Source: Thiohalocapsa sp964524185
Lineage (GTDB): Bacteria; Pseudomonadota; Gammaproteobacteria; Chromatiales; Chromatiaceae
Assembly (NCBI GenBank): GCA_964524185.1
Contig: CAZGCI010000006.1
Location: 11,883-75,882 of the forward strand
Direction of reading: 5' to 3'
DNA length: 64,000 nucleotides
The notes beneath the pieces were generated by a model. That model saw nothing but the letters and a program-made list of their open reading frames with translations. It was not told the origin of the DNA and made no database searches. Positions 1 to 8,787 of this stretch are shown here, piece by piece (the stretch's first letter is position 1; each line of letters starts with the position of its first letter). The translations under genes and the position numbers were made by a program.

Positions 1-424
1 GCACACGCGCCGCGAGCTGGGCGCGGATGGCCGCGAGCTGTTCCGGCGGGCGGCGAGCAGCCCCATCCGCGGCCAGCACGGCAAGGATCGCATCCGGCCG
101 ATCCAGGCGCAGCAGCAGTGCCGCATGGTCGGGCGGCATGGGCGCAGCCGGATCCAATGCGGCGCGGTTCTCCCAGATCGCGAGGGCCTCCTTCAGCATG
201 CCCTTCGCGGCGAGCTCGCCGGCCCGTCCGGCGTAGGCTTCCGCGAGACCGCGCCGCCAGTCGGCGCGGCTTTCGCGCTTCAAGAGCTCCTTGTAGGCCG
301 CAATGGCGTCACGCCAGTGCAGGGTCTGCAATGCCTCCCGAGCGCGCGCCTCCAGCGCCGATGTTGCGACCTCCTGCTGGCCGCCGCCGGAGCGCGCCTT
401 GCGCCGCTTCTGCTTCTTCGACAT
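1..424 (-). CDS. TPR-like protein, partial (3' end outside window)
   Basis: An ATG at 424 opens a frame that stays open to the left edge, giving 141 residues without a stop. The N-terminus is very basic (MSKKQKRRKARSGGG) and is followed by helical repeat-like segments rich in Ala and Leu. The segments around residues 26-60 (LQTLHWRDAIAAYKELLKR) and 75-100 resemble tetratricopeptide repeats. There is no signal peptide, so it is probably cytoplasmic. It lies 173 bp downstream of the TlpA-like gene on the same strand; I see no terminator between them, so they may be co-transcribed. The function is unknown. The TPR call rests on helix periodicity only. Confidence 0.6.
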   Translation of the reverse strand, partial: MSKKQKRRKARSGGGQQEVATSALEARAREALQTLHWRDAIAAYKELLKRESRADWRRGLAEAYAGRAGELAAKGMLKEALAIWENRAALDPAAPMPPDHAALLLRLDRPDAILAVLAADGAARRPPEQLAAIRAQLAARV

Positions 425-597
425 AGGAAGCTGTGTGCTGGTTGATGGCACCGCGATCGCCGCGGCGAGTGTGTATCCGACCCGCCAGGCCGGCCCCTGA
501 GGCCGTTAGGCCCTCGAGAAGGTCTCAGGGTAGCATCACCCGCGCGATCAGCAACGGAGCCCGGCCGGCCCCTTCGTGCAATGTTCCACGGGGCGTG

Positions 598-1176
598 TCA
601 TTGCCGCAATGCGCGCACGCGATCTAGCAGCGCGGGGTCATCCCACTCCCGCTCGCCTTGAGCGCGATACACGATACGTCCCGCTGGGTCGACCACAAAG
701 GTCGTTGGCAACCCCTTCATGGGCCATTGCTGGGACACGCTCATATCCGTGTCCATGGGCAGCGGGAAGTCCACCGGCACCTGCTCCAGGAAGGGGGTGA
801 TCTCGTCTTCGCTCTCTCCGACATTGATGGCGATGAGCATGACGCCGTCGTCCTGGAGCTGCTCCCAGGCACGCTGCATGGCGGGCATCTCGGCCCGGCA
901 GGGCGGACACCAGGTGGCCCAGAAGTTGATGATGACGGGCTGGCCCTGCACGTCTGCGAGGCGATAGATTTGGCCGTCCGGGCCTTGTAGCTCGAAGCCA
1001 GGGGCCGCAGGCTGGTCTGGCATCGCCTCGAGCAGGCCCACGGCGGCTGCATCAGCCGTTGCAAGATCTGCGGCCCCGGTGGTGTCGGGGTCAGGCGCTG
1101 CCTGCGCAGCAACGGGCAAAGTCGGCAAGGCCGCCGCGAGGGCGACGAGCAGGGCGGCTGTCGGGGCATGCTGCAT
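598..1176 (-). CDS. TlpA-like periplasmic thioredoxin-fold protein
   Basis: This 192-aa protein has a signal peptide (residues 1-25, ending AAQA) and a thioredoxin fold. The WCPPC active site is at residues 89-93, followed by the cis-Pro motif GLPTTF near 155-160. This is the TlpA/ResA/AhpC-TSA layout: a periplasmic thiol-disulfide oxidoreductase that usually serves cytochrome c maturation or reduces specific disulfides. I chose the ATG at 1176 because a strong AGGAGG lies just upstream and the signal peptide starts there; the open frame continues upstream without sense. It lies 140 bp after rnhB on the same strand. The partner protein cannot be told from sequence. Confidence 0.85.
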   Translation of the reverse strand: MQHAPTAALLVALAAALPTLPVAAQAAPDPDTTGAADLATADAAAVGLLEAMPDQPAAPGFELQGPDGQIYRLADVQGQPVIINFWATWCPPCRAEMPAMQRAWEQLQDDGVMLIAINVGESEDEITPFLEQVPVDFPLPMDTDMSVSQQWPMKGLPTTFVVDPAGRIVYRAQGEREWDDPALLDRVRALRQ

Positions 1177-1316
1177 GTGTCTTTCCTCCTGAGATCGGCG
1201 CTCTGAACGCTGGCGCACGCCGGCGAGGTTACCATGGACAGCGGTCGGCACCTGGTCGGCGGAAACGCGGCGGGCCCCTGAGGTCCCGGACCGCAAGCGC
1301 AGGGGACGCGGGTCAA

Positions 1317-1949
1317 TCAGCGGGACGGATAGTTTGGCCCGGCAACCTCGGACGACTCTGCCAGCAGTGCCCGCACCGGGGCGAAGGAGCGCCGGTGGAT
1401 AGCACAGGGCCCATGCTGGCGCAGCGCCGCCAGGTGCGCGCGCGTGCCGTAACCCTTGTGGCGTGCAAAACCGTAGTGGGGATACTCGGCGTCGAGGTCC
1501 TGCATGGCCCGGTCCCGGGCGACCTTAGCGAGGATCGAAGCCGCGCTGATTGAAGGCTCCAGCGCATCGCCCCCCACCACGGCGCGGGCAACGCAGGGCA
1601 GCCCCTCCGGGCAGCGGTTGCCGTCCACCAACGCCACTGTCGGGGTGGTATGCAGGGCCAGCACGGCGCGGCGCATGGCGAGCATCGACGCCTGCAGGAT
1701 GTTGAGGCGGTCGATCTCCAGGTGACTCGCCCAGGCCACGGCCCAGGCGACCGCCGTCTCCTCGATGCACGGCACCAGCCCCTCGCGGACAGCAGCACTG
1801 AGCCGCTTGCTGTCGCCCAGGCCAGCTGGAATCCGCATCGGGTGCAGAATCACGGCGGCGGCACAAACCGGTCCAGCGAGCGGGCCGCGGCCGGCCTCAT
1901 CCACTCCGGCGATGAGGGCAGCGCTCGTCGCTGTGGGCACCATGCTCAT
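1317..1949 (-). CDS. rnhB: Ribonuclease HII
   Basis: Ribonuclease HII cleaves the RNA strand of RNA:DNA hybrids, including single ribonucleotides in DNA. The 210-aa protein carries the family signature DEAGRGPLAGPV with catalytic Asp17 and Glu18, a later LVDGN aspartate motif, and the usual length of about 200 aa. The start ATG overlaps the lpxB stop in an ATGA arrangement, which indicates translational coupling. An ATG two codons later is also possible. It ends the long cell-envelope cluster. In Escherichia coli dnaE follows rnhB, whereas here a TlpA-like gene follows. Confidence 0.96.
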   Translation of the reverse strand: MSMVPTATSAALIAGVDEAGRGPLAGPVCAAAVILHPMRIPAGLGDSKRLSAAVREGLVPCIEETAVAWAVAWASHLEIDRLNILQASMLAMRRAVLALHTTPTVALVDGNRCPEGLPCVARAVVGGDALEPSISAASILAKVARDRAMQDLDAEYPHYGFARHKGYGTRAHLAALRQHGPCAIHRRSFAPVRALLAESSEVAGPNYPSR

Positions 1950-3106
1950 GCCTGCGCCCGTCGATCGGCCAGCAACTGGGCGATACGCACGGCCCCGGTG
2001 CGCGCCGCGTCACGACGCAGCTGGAGATGGATCTCCGCGTAACGGCGGCGGATGGCGGCGCGCCGCGGGGCGTCGTCAAGCAAGGCTAGCAGCGCCGGGC
2101 CCATCAAGTGTGCCCGGCAGCGCCCCTGGATGAACTCCGGAGCCAGCGCCTCGCCGGCGAGCAGGTTGGCCATGGCCGCGTAGGGCACCTTGATGAGCCG
2201 CAGCGCCTTCACGAGCGCAAAGGTCAGCGCGTTCAGCCGATAGGCCACCACCATGGGCCGCCGCAGCAGCAGGGTCTCCAGGGTCGCGGTGCCGGAAGCG
2301 GTGAGCACCACGTCCGCCGCAGCAATGGCCCTGCGGCTGCCGCCATCGAGGAGCTGCAGGTCCAGCTCGGGGGCAACCCGGGTATGCTCCGCCTCGAATA
2401 GGGCGCGCAGCCCGGCGGAGACCATGGGCACGACGAAACGCAGTGCTGGCCGATGTTGTCGACACCAGCGCGCCGTTTCCAGCATCGGTGCGGCGAGTCG
2501 GGAGACCTCGCTCCGGCGGCTGCCGGGCAGCAGCGCAACGACGGTGTCGCTGGCGCCCAGACCCAAGTCGGCCCGCGCCGTGCCGCCCTGGTCCACGACG
2601 GGTATTTCGTCCGCCAGCGGATGACCGATATAGTGGGCCTCTACGCCATGCTCGCGCAGAAAGGCCTCCTCGAACGGAAAGATACACAGCAGCACATCCA
2701 CCGCACGGCGAATGGCGCGTACGCGCCCGCGCCGCCAGGCCCAAACGGTGGGACTCACCAGATGTACCGTGGGGATCCCGCGCTGGCGTAGTCGGCGCTC
2801 CAGCCCGATGTTGAAGTCCGGCGCATCGATGCCGATGAAGGCCGCCGGCGGCGCTGCAGAGAAATACGCCACCAGCTCGGCGCGGGCACGCAGCAGATCG
2901 GGCAGCTCCCGCAGCACCTCCACCAGCCCCATCACCGACAGCCGCTCCTGGGGCATCAGGCTCGAACAGCCCTCAGCCAACATGCGCGGGCCGGCCACGC
3001 CGACGAGCTCCACATCGGGCAGCACCTCGCGCAGCGCGCGCGCCAGTGCGGCGCCAAGCAGATCGCCGGAGGGCTCGTTGGCGACGATGCCGAGGCGCTG
3101 CGTCAC
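1946..3106 (-). CDS. lpxB: Lipid-A-disaccharide synthase
   Basis: LpxB condenses UDP-2,3-diacylglucosamine with lipid X to form the lipid A disaccharide on the inner face of the inner membrane. The 386-aa length matches the family (about 380). The N-terminal motif IVANEPSGDLLGA, the FIGIDAPDFN segment and the later LLPGSRRSEV segment are characteristic of this GT-B enzyme. It overlaps lpxA by 4 bp upstream and rnhB by 4 bp downstream, so the three genes are tightly coupled. Confidence 0.97.
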   Translation of the reverse strand: MTQRLGIVANEPSGDLLGAALARALREVLPDVELVGVAGPRMLAEGCSSLMPQERLSVMGLVEVLRELPDLLRARAELVAYFSAAPPAAFIGIDAPDFNIGLERRLRQRGIPTVHLVSPTVWAWRRGRVRAIRRAVDVLLCIFPFEEAFLREHGVEAHYIGHPLADEIPVVDQGGTARADLGLGASDTVVALLPGSRRSEVSRLAAPMLETARWCRQHRPALRFVVPMVSAGLRALFEAEHTRVAPELDLQLLDGGSRRAIAAADVVLTASGTATLETLLLRRPMVVAYRLNALTFALVKALRLIKVPYAAMANLLAGEALAPEFIQGRCRAHLMGPALLALLDDAPRRAAIRRRYAEIHLQLRRDAARTGAVRIAQLLADRRAQA

Positions 3107-3885
3107 CGCACGATGCTGCGGCTGCTGTCCGCGACGAAGTCCGCAAGCCGCTGCAGCTCCGGGTGCCCACCGGCGAGTTCGCGAATCTGCGCCATCGCAT
3201 CCACGAGCTTGAGATTACCGAGGTATAGCAGCCGATAGGCGCGGCGCAGCGCGGCAATGGACTCGGGTGAAAACCGTCGGCGTCGCAGGCCTTCTGCATT
3301 GATGCCCCGCGGCTGGGCTGGATGCCCGCCGATGGTCAGGTAGGGTGGCACGTCCTTCGCGATCACCGTGCCCATAGCGCTGAAGCTGTGGGTGCCGATG
3401 CGGCAGAACTGGTGCACGATGCTGAAGCCCCCCAAAATGGCCCAGTCTTGTACCTCCACGTGACCGCCGAGGGACGCGGCGTTGGCCATGATGACGTTAT
3501 CGCCAATGACGCAATCATGTGCGACGTGCGTATAGGCCATGAAGAGATTGTCGTCGCCGATGCGCGTCTCGCCCTTATCCTGCACCGTGCCGCGGTGGAT
3601 GGTGGCGCATTCACGGATGACATTGCGCGCGCCGATGACCAGCAGCGTTGCTTCGCCGTCGTATTTCTTATCCTGGGGCTCCTCCCCCACGGAGGCGAAC
3701 TGGAACACGCGCGTCTCGGCGCCGATGTGAGTCGGCCCGCGCAGCACGGCATGGGGGCCGATGACGCAGCCGGCGTCTAGATGGACCCCGGCGCCGACGA
3801 TGGCGTAGGGGCCGATTTGCACATCCGACGCTAGCTCCGCCGCGGCATCCACGATGGCGGTGGCATGAATACGGGGCTGGTCCAA
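3103..3885 (-). CDS. lpxA: UDP-N-acetylglucosamine acyltransferase
   Basis: LpxA performs the first step of lipid A synthesis: 3-O-acylation of UDP-GlcNAc from hydroxyacyl-ACP. The 260-aa protein shows left-handed beta-helix hexapeptide repeats across residues 10-180 and the helical C-terminal domain. The segments RECATIHRGTVQ and AYTHVAHDCVIGD contain the active-site region. Its length is standard (E. coli 262). It starts 3 bp after the fabZ stop and overlaps lpxB by 4 bp, the common lpxD-fabZ-lpxA-lpxB order. Confidence 0.97.
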   Translation of the reverse strand: MDQPRIHATAIVDAAAELASDVQIGPYAIVGAGVHLDAGCVIGPHAVLRGPTHIGAETRVFQFASVGEEPQDKKYDGEATLLVIGARNVIRECATIHRGTVQDKGETRIGDDNLFMAYTHVAHDCVIGDNVIMANAASLGGHVEVQDWAILGGFSIVHQFCRIGTHSFSAMGTVIAKDVPPYLTIGGHPAQPRGINAEGLRRRRFSPESIAALRRAYRLLYLGNLKLVDAMAQIRELAGGHPELQRLADFVADSSRSIVR

Positions 3886-3888
3886 AAC

Positions 3889-4332
3889 TCAGAAATCCCG
3901 GGCCGTGCACATAATTTCGGCGGTGGCGACGGTCCTTTCGTCCACTCGCGCTGCACCGGCAAACTTCCAGATGCCGCGCTTGACGTGCAACACGCTGACC
4001 TCGAGAAAGAGCTGGTCACCGGGCTCCACCGGTTGTTTGAAGCGCGCCTTGTCGATACCGACGAAGTAGTACAAGGATCTTTCGCCCACCTCATCCGGGC
4101 GGGACTCCATGGCCAGCAAGCCCGTCGCCTGGGCCATCGCCTCGATGATCAAGACCCCCGGCATCACCGGCCGTAGTGGAAAATGCCCCGTAAAATACGG
4201 CTCGTTGATACTGACGTTCTTGAGGCCAAGCAGGCGCTTGTTTTGCTCGAATTCCAGGACTTTATCAATGAGCAGAAACGGATAGCGGTGCGGCAGGAGA
4301 CGCAACACCTTATGAATGTCCATCGTAATCAA
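3889..4332 (-). CDS. fabZ: 3-hydroxyacyl-ACP dehydratase
   Basis: FabZ dehydrates 3-hydroxyacyl-ACP in fatty acid elongation and competes with LpxA and LpxD for the same substrate pool. The 147-aa hot-dog protein has catalytic His50 in TGHFPLRPVMPG and Glu64 in IIEAMAQA. It sits between lpxD and lpxA as usual, but 259 bp of apparently non-coding sequence separates it from lpxD, where many relatives have almost none. That spacer may carry an internal promoter. Confidence 0.97.
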   Translation of the reverse strand: MITMDIHKVLRLLPHRYPFLLIDKVLEFEQNKRLLGLKNVSINEPYFTGHFPLRPVMPGVLIIEAMAQATGLLAMESRPDEVGERSLYYFVGIDKARFKQPVEPGDQLFLEVSVLHVKRGIWKFAGAARVDERTVATAEIMCTARDF

Positions 4333-4591
4333 TGCTGCCTCCAGGGCCCCTGACGAGACACTGTTGCAAGGCCCGCCATCGCGGTACGCCGGCGAAATCG
4401 GTCGCTACCGCACGGAAGGCGTGGGAAGCGCATGTCGCCGCGGTGGATGCCTTGCAGCATCGTCCCTTTGTTGACGTTGTTATGGATCCGTTGGCGCCGG
4501 CTTGTGCACGTCCGCCCAGGACCGCGCTGCCTTTGTCCGACCGTGGGTCCGCACCCCGGGTCCGGCGGCGCCTGCATAGGTTAAGGGATTA
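4333..4591. other. Spacer between lpxD and fabZ, no gene seen
   Basis: This 259-bp stretch splits two genes that usually adjoin. The only open frame in it (82 codons, minus strand) lacks sensible composition and a ribosome site. I see no strong hairpin or T-run. An internal promoter for fabZ-lpxA-lpxB-rnhB is possible but not demonstrable by eye. Confidence 0.4.
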
Positions 4592-5671
4592 TTACTCGTC
4601 TGCTAGCGGCGGCCTGTCGTCGTCCACCGTCGCGCCCAGGGCACGCTCCAAACGCTGCACACGCCCATACAGCACTTCCAGCCGACGCAGACGCGCGATG
4701 GTGCGCCGCCAATCGGCGTTGGGCATGGCCGGGATGCCGCTGCTATACACCCCCGCGTGCGGCTGCGACCGGGTAACCATCGCCATGCCCGTAAAATGCA
4801 CGTCGTCACCGATGTGCAGATGGCCTGCCATGCCCACGGCACCGGCCACCGTGCAGCGTGCGCCGATGTGCGTCGACCCGGAGATGCCGGAGCACGCTGC
4901 CATGGCGGTATGCTCGCCGATCACGACGTTGTGACCGATCTGCACCAGATTGTCGATCTTCACGCCATCGCCGATGATCGTGTCTTCGATGGCGCCGCGA
5001 TCCACCGAGCTGTTGGCACCGATCTCGACGTCATCACCAAGGCGCACGCCGCCGACCTGCGGAATCCGCACCCAGCGCTCACCGTCTCGCGCAAAGCCAA
5101 AGCCCTCGCGACCAATGACGGCGCCGGGATGCAACAACACTCGGGCGCCGATGCACGCGCGCTTACAGATCACCACCTGCGCCACTAGCCTCGTGCCCTC
5201 GCCGATGCTGGCTCCGGCACCCACGGAGCACTGCGGCCCAACCTCGACATCCGCGGCAATGCGAACACCCGCTGCAATGACGCAGAGCGGACCAATGGAG
5301 GCGCTGGGGTGGATCACCGCCGTCGCATCGACCGCGGCAGTGGGATGGACGCCGGCCGGCGCCCGATCCGGCGCGTGCAAGGCCGCCGCCGCTCGGGCAA
5401 AGGCAAGCTCTGGATTGTCAGCCACGAGTGCGCTGCAAGGCGCCTGACCCACATCCGCAGCGCGCAGGATGACCGCCCCTGCCTGGGTCTCCGCAAGACG
5501 TGCGCGATAGCGCGCATCGGCCAGAAAGCTCAGGCTTTGACGATCTGCCGAATCCAGGGAGGCGACGCGCACGAGCGAGACGTCAGCCCCCACCAGGCGC
5601 AGACCGAGGTCTGATGCGAGTTGGCTCGCCGCGATAGCCACGGACTCAGTCGACCTGCGCGGAGCTTGCAA
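4592..5671 (-). CDS. lpxD: UDP-3-O-acylglucosamine N-acyltransferase
   Basis: LpxD adds the N-linked hydroxyacyl chain in the third step of lipid A synthesis. The 359-aa protein has an N-terminal uridine-binding domain (about residues 1-105, with SLSFLADARYR) and then a long hexapeptide-repeat beta-helix. The catalytic His lies in the segment DNLVQIGHNVVIGEHTAMAA. The C-terminal helix (LRRLEVLYGRVQRLE) is the usual coiled end that contacts ACP. It lies 6 bp after skp. Confidence 0.96.
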   Translation of the reverse strand: MQAPRRSTESVAIAASQLASDLGLRLVGADVSLVRVASLDSADRQSLSFLADARYRARLAETQAGAVILRAADVGQAPCSALVADNPELAFARAAAALHAPDRAPAGVHPTAAVDATAVIHPSASIGPLCVIAAGVRIAADVEVGPQCSVGAGASIGEGTRLVAQVVICKRACIGARVLLHPGAVIGREGFGFARDGERWVRIPQVGGVRLGDDVEIGANSSVDRGAIEDTIIGDGVKIDNLVQIGHNVVIGEHTAMAACSGISGSTHIGARCTVAGAVGMAGHLHIGDDVHFTGMAMVTRSQPHAGVYSSGIPAMPNADWRRTIARLRRLEVLYGRVQRLERALGATVDDDRPPLADE

Positions 5672-5677
5672 CGCGCA

Positions 5678-6199
5678 TCAGTCGCGCCGAAACTCTTCTT
5701 TCAGACGCTCAACCACATCCGCTGAGATGTCGATACGATCGCTGAAGTACACGACGCCTTCGCTGACGATGAGATCGATATCCTGCTCCTTGGCAACCCG
5801 CCTCACCACCTCTTCCACCTGTTTGACGAGCTTGGTGCGCAGCTCACTCTGGCGTAACGCGAAATCCTCCTGCAACTCGGCCTTCGCGTAGCGCAGCCGG
5901 CGCTTGCGAGCGCGGATGTCATTCTGCAGCCGCTTGACCTCTTCTTCCTTCATCAAGGCGCCGTCGCGCTCGAGCCGCTCGTTGAGCTGATCTAGGCTCT
6001 CCTGCTGGTCCAACAGATCTGCCTCGCGTTCCGCAACCTCGGCACTCAACATCTGCCTCGCCTCCTCGTATTGAGGCGACTCCTCGACAACGCGATTCGG
6101 ATCAATGACGGCAATCCTGAGCTCACGCGCAGCGGGCGTCGCAGCCGCCAAAACGCCAGCCATCAGCAGAATCGCGCGCAGTGGAGCGGAACGAAGCAT
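5678..6199 (-). CDS. skp: Periplasmic chaperone Skp (OmpH)
   Basis: Skp holds unfolded outer-membrane proteins in the periplasm before BamA inserts them. The 173-aa protein has a signal peptide (about residues 1-24) followed by the family motif RIAVIDPNRVVEESPQ. A long charged coiled coil (about residues 45-130) forms the tentacles of the jellyfish-like trimer. It sits 5 bp downstream of bamA and 6 bp upstream of lpxD, the standard position. Confidence 0.95.
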   Translation of the reverse strand: MLRSAPLRAILLMAGVLAAATPAARELRIAVIDPNRVVEESPQYEEARQMLSAEVAEREADLLDQQESLDQLNERLERDGALMKEEEVKRLQNDIRARKRRLRYAKAELQEDFALRQSELRTKLVKQVEEVVRRVAKEQDIDLIVSEGVVYFSDRIDISADVVERLKEEFRRD

Positions 6200-6204
6200 C
6201 GGAT

Positions 6205-8538
6205 CTAAAACGTTTGGCCGAAGGTGAACTGAAAGACCTGCTCCTCGTCTTGATCCTCTTTGTTGAGCGGGTAGGCGAGGCTGACCGTGAGCGCCCCTAC
6301 AGGTGAGAGCCAGGCGAGGGACACGCCGCTGGAGTAGCGCAAATCACTGAGATCGAAGCCCGTCGGAGCCACCAGGTCTGTATCTTTCGTCCACCAGACA
6401 TTGCCGAAGTCGAGGAAGGCACCGACCCGGACGGTATTTTCCAGGTTCTCACCGAGGGGTGGCGGCGCATAGACCTCGAGCCCACCAGCCAGCTCGAGAT
6501 TACCGCCCACCGGATCATTGTCGAGGGTGGTCTCCCGCGGGCCAAGAGTGTTCGCCTTGAAGCCCCGCACGCTGCGCGGCCCGCCGGAGAAGAAGTTCTC
6601 GAAAAACGGCAGTGTCTCTGTGTCGCCATAACCGTCGCCGAAGCCGAGGTCTCCCTTCAGGGCCAAGGTGACGCGCCGGGTCAGGGGCACGTATTGCCGC
6701 CCGCGATACGTGAGGCGGTAGTACTGCAGATCGCTCCCCGGGATCGCGATCTCTCCAGACAGGCTGTGCAACATGCCCTCGCTCGGGAAGACCGCCGAAT
6801 CTCGGGAATCGTTGATGTAGCTCGCCGTTAGAAAGAAATCATTAAAGACATCGCCGTTCTCAGCGACGAAGTCCTGTGCGAGCAGGGAGCGGCCGGCGTA
6901 GAACTTGGTGTACTGATAATAGGCGCCGACGCCCGCCCGTGCGGTATCGGAGATGGGGAGGCCAAAATTGATGGCTGCACGCCCGATGTCGGTGGAGTAG
7001 TCGGCGCCGATCAGCTCATCGAAGTCCGTCGACCGATAGCTGAGATCGAAGCCGCGGCTAATGCCGTCGATGGTGTAGTAAGGATTCGTGTACGCCAGCC
7101 GATACAGTTGATTGGTGCGGCTGGTGTTGAAGGCAAAGGCCAATCGCTTGCCAGTACCGAGAAAATTCGTCTGGGAGATACTCGTGTTGAAGATCAGGCC
7201 CTCGGACTGCGAGAAGCCAATGCCGGCCATCAAGTTGCCCGACGGGCGCTCCTTCACGGTCACGTTCACGTCGACTTGATCGGCCGTGCCCGGCACCGCT
7301 GGCGTTTCGATATTGACCTCTTCGAAGTAGCCCAGTCGTTGCAGGCGCTCGCGTGAGCGTTTGACGAGCTCTGTGGAGAACCAGGCCGTCTCGAGCTGGC
7401 GCATCTCGCGGCGCAGCACCTCGTCGCGGGTGCGCGTATTGCCCTGCATGTTCACCCGACGCACATAGACACGCTTGCCCGGATCGATGAAGAAGGTGAC
7501 CGCAACGGTGTTGGCCTCCTCGTCCACCTCGGGCACGGCGTTGACGTTAGCGAAGGCGTAACCCTCGTCACCGAGCAGTTTGGAGATGCGGTCCGCACTC
7601 TCCGTCGCAGTCCTGCGGGAGAACACCTCGCCGCGTCGCATGTGGATCAGCGGAAACAGCCGCGTCGCCGGCACGGACGGCTCGCCAGCGAGCTGGATGT
7701 CACTGACACGGAAGACATCGCCCTCCTCCACCGCGATGGTGAGATAGATATCCTTCTTGTCCGGGCTAATGGAGACCTGGGTGGAGGTGATCTGAAACCC
7801 AATGTACCCGCGGTCGAGGTAAAACGAGCGCAGCGACTCCAGATCGCCGGAGAGCTGCTGCCTCGAGTAGCGGTCGTTCTTCGTATAGAACGAAAGCCAA
7901 TTGGTGGTGCCGAGCTTGAATTCCCTCAACAGCTCCTTGTCCGTGAAGGCCTCGTTGCCGACGATGTTGATCTGCTTGAGGCGCGCCGTCAGGCCCTCGT
8001 CGACCTCGATCCGAACGGCGACGCGATTGCGCTCCAGGGGCGAGACCGCGGAGATAATGCCAACGCCGTATTTACCCGAGGCGAAATACTGGCGTTGCAG
8101 CTCCTGCTCGATGCGATCGAGCACGGAGGGGTCGAATACCCGCCCCTCGGCCAGACCCACCTCCCGCAGGCCCTCTTTGAGCACGTCGGTGTTGAGCGAC
8201 TTGTTCCCGGTGATCTGGATGTCCGCAACGGCGGGTCGCTCACGCACAGCAACGACGAGGATATCGCCGTCGCGCTCCACCGCGACGTCCTCGAAGAAGC
8301 CGGTGCCGTACAACGTGCGGATGATTTGTGCCGTGACCGAATCACTGACGGTGTCGCCCACCTGCACGGGCAGATAGTTGAAAATGGTGCCGGCGGCAAT
8401 GCGCTGCAGCCCCTCGACCCGGATGTCTTCGATCTGGAAGACCTCCGCCAGGGCAGGCGCGGCCAAGAGCAGCAGCGCCAGACAGGCGGAACGGACAGGC
8501 CGGCGGACGCCGGCGAATCGAACGTTGGGTTGTGTCAC
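6205..8538 (-). CDS. bamA: Outer membrane assembly factor BamA
   Basis: BamA is the core of the BAM complex that folds beta-barrels into the outer membrane. The 777-aa product has a signal peptide ending APALA, then EVFQIEDIRVEGLQRI, the first of five POTRA domains (to about residue 410). A 16-strand barrel ends with QFTFGQTF, whose terminal Phe is typical. The motif GGPRSVRGFK near the L6 loop is the conserved (V/I)RGF signature. I chose GTG at 8538, preceded by a GGGGGAA ribosome site, over upstream in-frame starts, because it places the signal peptide correctly and gives a normal length. Confidence 0.95.
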   Translation of the reverse strand: MTQPNVRFAGVRRPVRSACLALLLLAAPALAEVFQIEDIRVEGLQRIAAGTIFNYLPVQVGDTVSDSVTAQIIRTLYGTGFFEDVAVERDGDILVVAVRERPAVADIQITGNKSLNTDVLKEGLREVGLAEGRVFDPSVLDRIEQELQRQYFASGKYGVGIISAVSPLERNRVAVRIEVDEGLTARLKQINIVGNEAFTDKELLREFKLGTTNWLSFYTKNDRYSRQQLSGDLESLRSFYLDRGYIGFQITSTQVSISPDKKDIYLTIAVEEGDVFRVSDIQLAGEPSVPATRLFPLIHMRRGEVFSRRTATESADRISKLLGDEGYAFANVNAVPEVDEEANTVAVTFFIDPGKRVYVRRVNMQGNTRTRDEVLRREMRQLETAWFSTELVKRSRERLQRLGYFEEVNIETPAVPGTADQVDVNVTVKERPSGNLMAGIGFSQSEGLIFNTSISQTNFLGTGKRLAFAFNTSRTNQLYRLAYTNPYYTIDGISRGFDLSYRSTDFDELIGADYSTDIGRAAINFGLPISDTARAGVGAYYQYTKFYAGRSLLAQDFVAENGDVFNDFFLTASYINDSRDSAVFPSEGMLHSLSGEIAIPGSDLQYYRLTYRGRQYVPLTRRVTLALKGDLGFGDGYGDTETLPFFENFFSGGPRSVRGFKANTLGPRETTLDNDPVGGNLELAGGLEVYAPPPLGENLENTVRVGAFLDFGNVWWTKDTDLVAPTGFDLSDLRYSSGVSLAWLSPVGALTVSLAYPLNKEDQDEEQVFQFTFGQTF

Positions 8539-8787
8539 GCTTCCCCCGGACGCGTTGACCGGATGCAAACGACCCGCGGCCATCGCAACAGCGCCCAAGG
8601 CGAGAGAAAGCTTGCACTCGGTACCCACGGCGCGCGGTGCCAGAGAGGGCGCGCGTGATTCAGCTACTGCAATGCTCGACTGCGACGGTCGGTGGAAACC
8701 GCGTCTTCGCTGTCCTTTCAGGTCTCGCCAGGGATCGCGAATGGCCGCCCGGTCCCCCGAAAGCGCAGTATAGGGCAAGCGGACCCG

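Noticed and set aside
8539..8778. N-terminal extension of bamA
   Set aside because: It would place 80 residues before the signal peptide; GTG 8538 with a good ribosome site gives a normal BamA.
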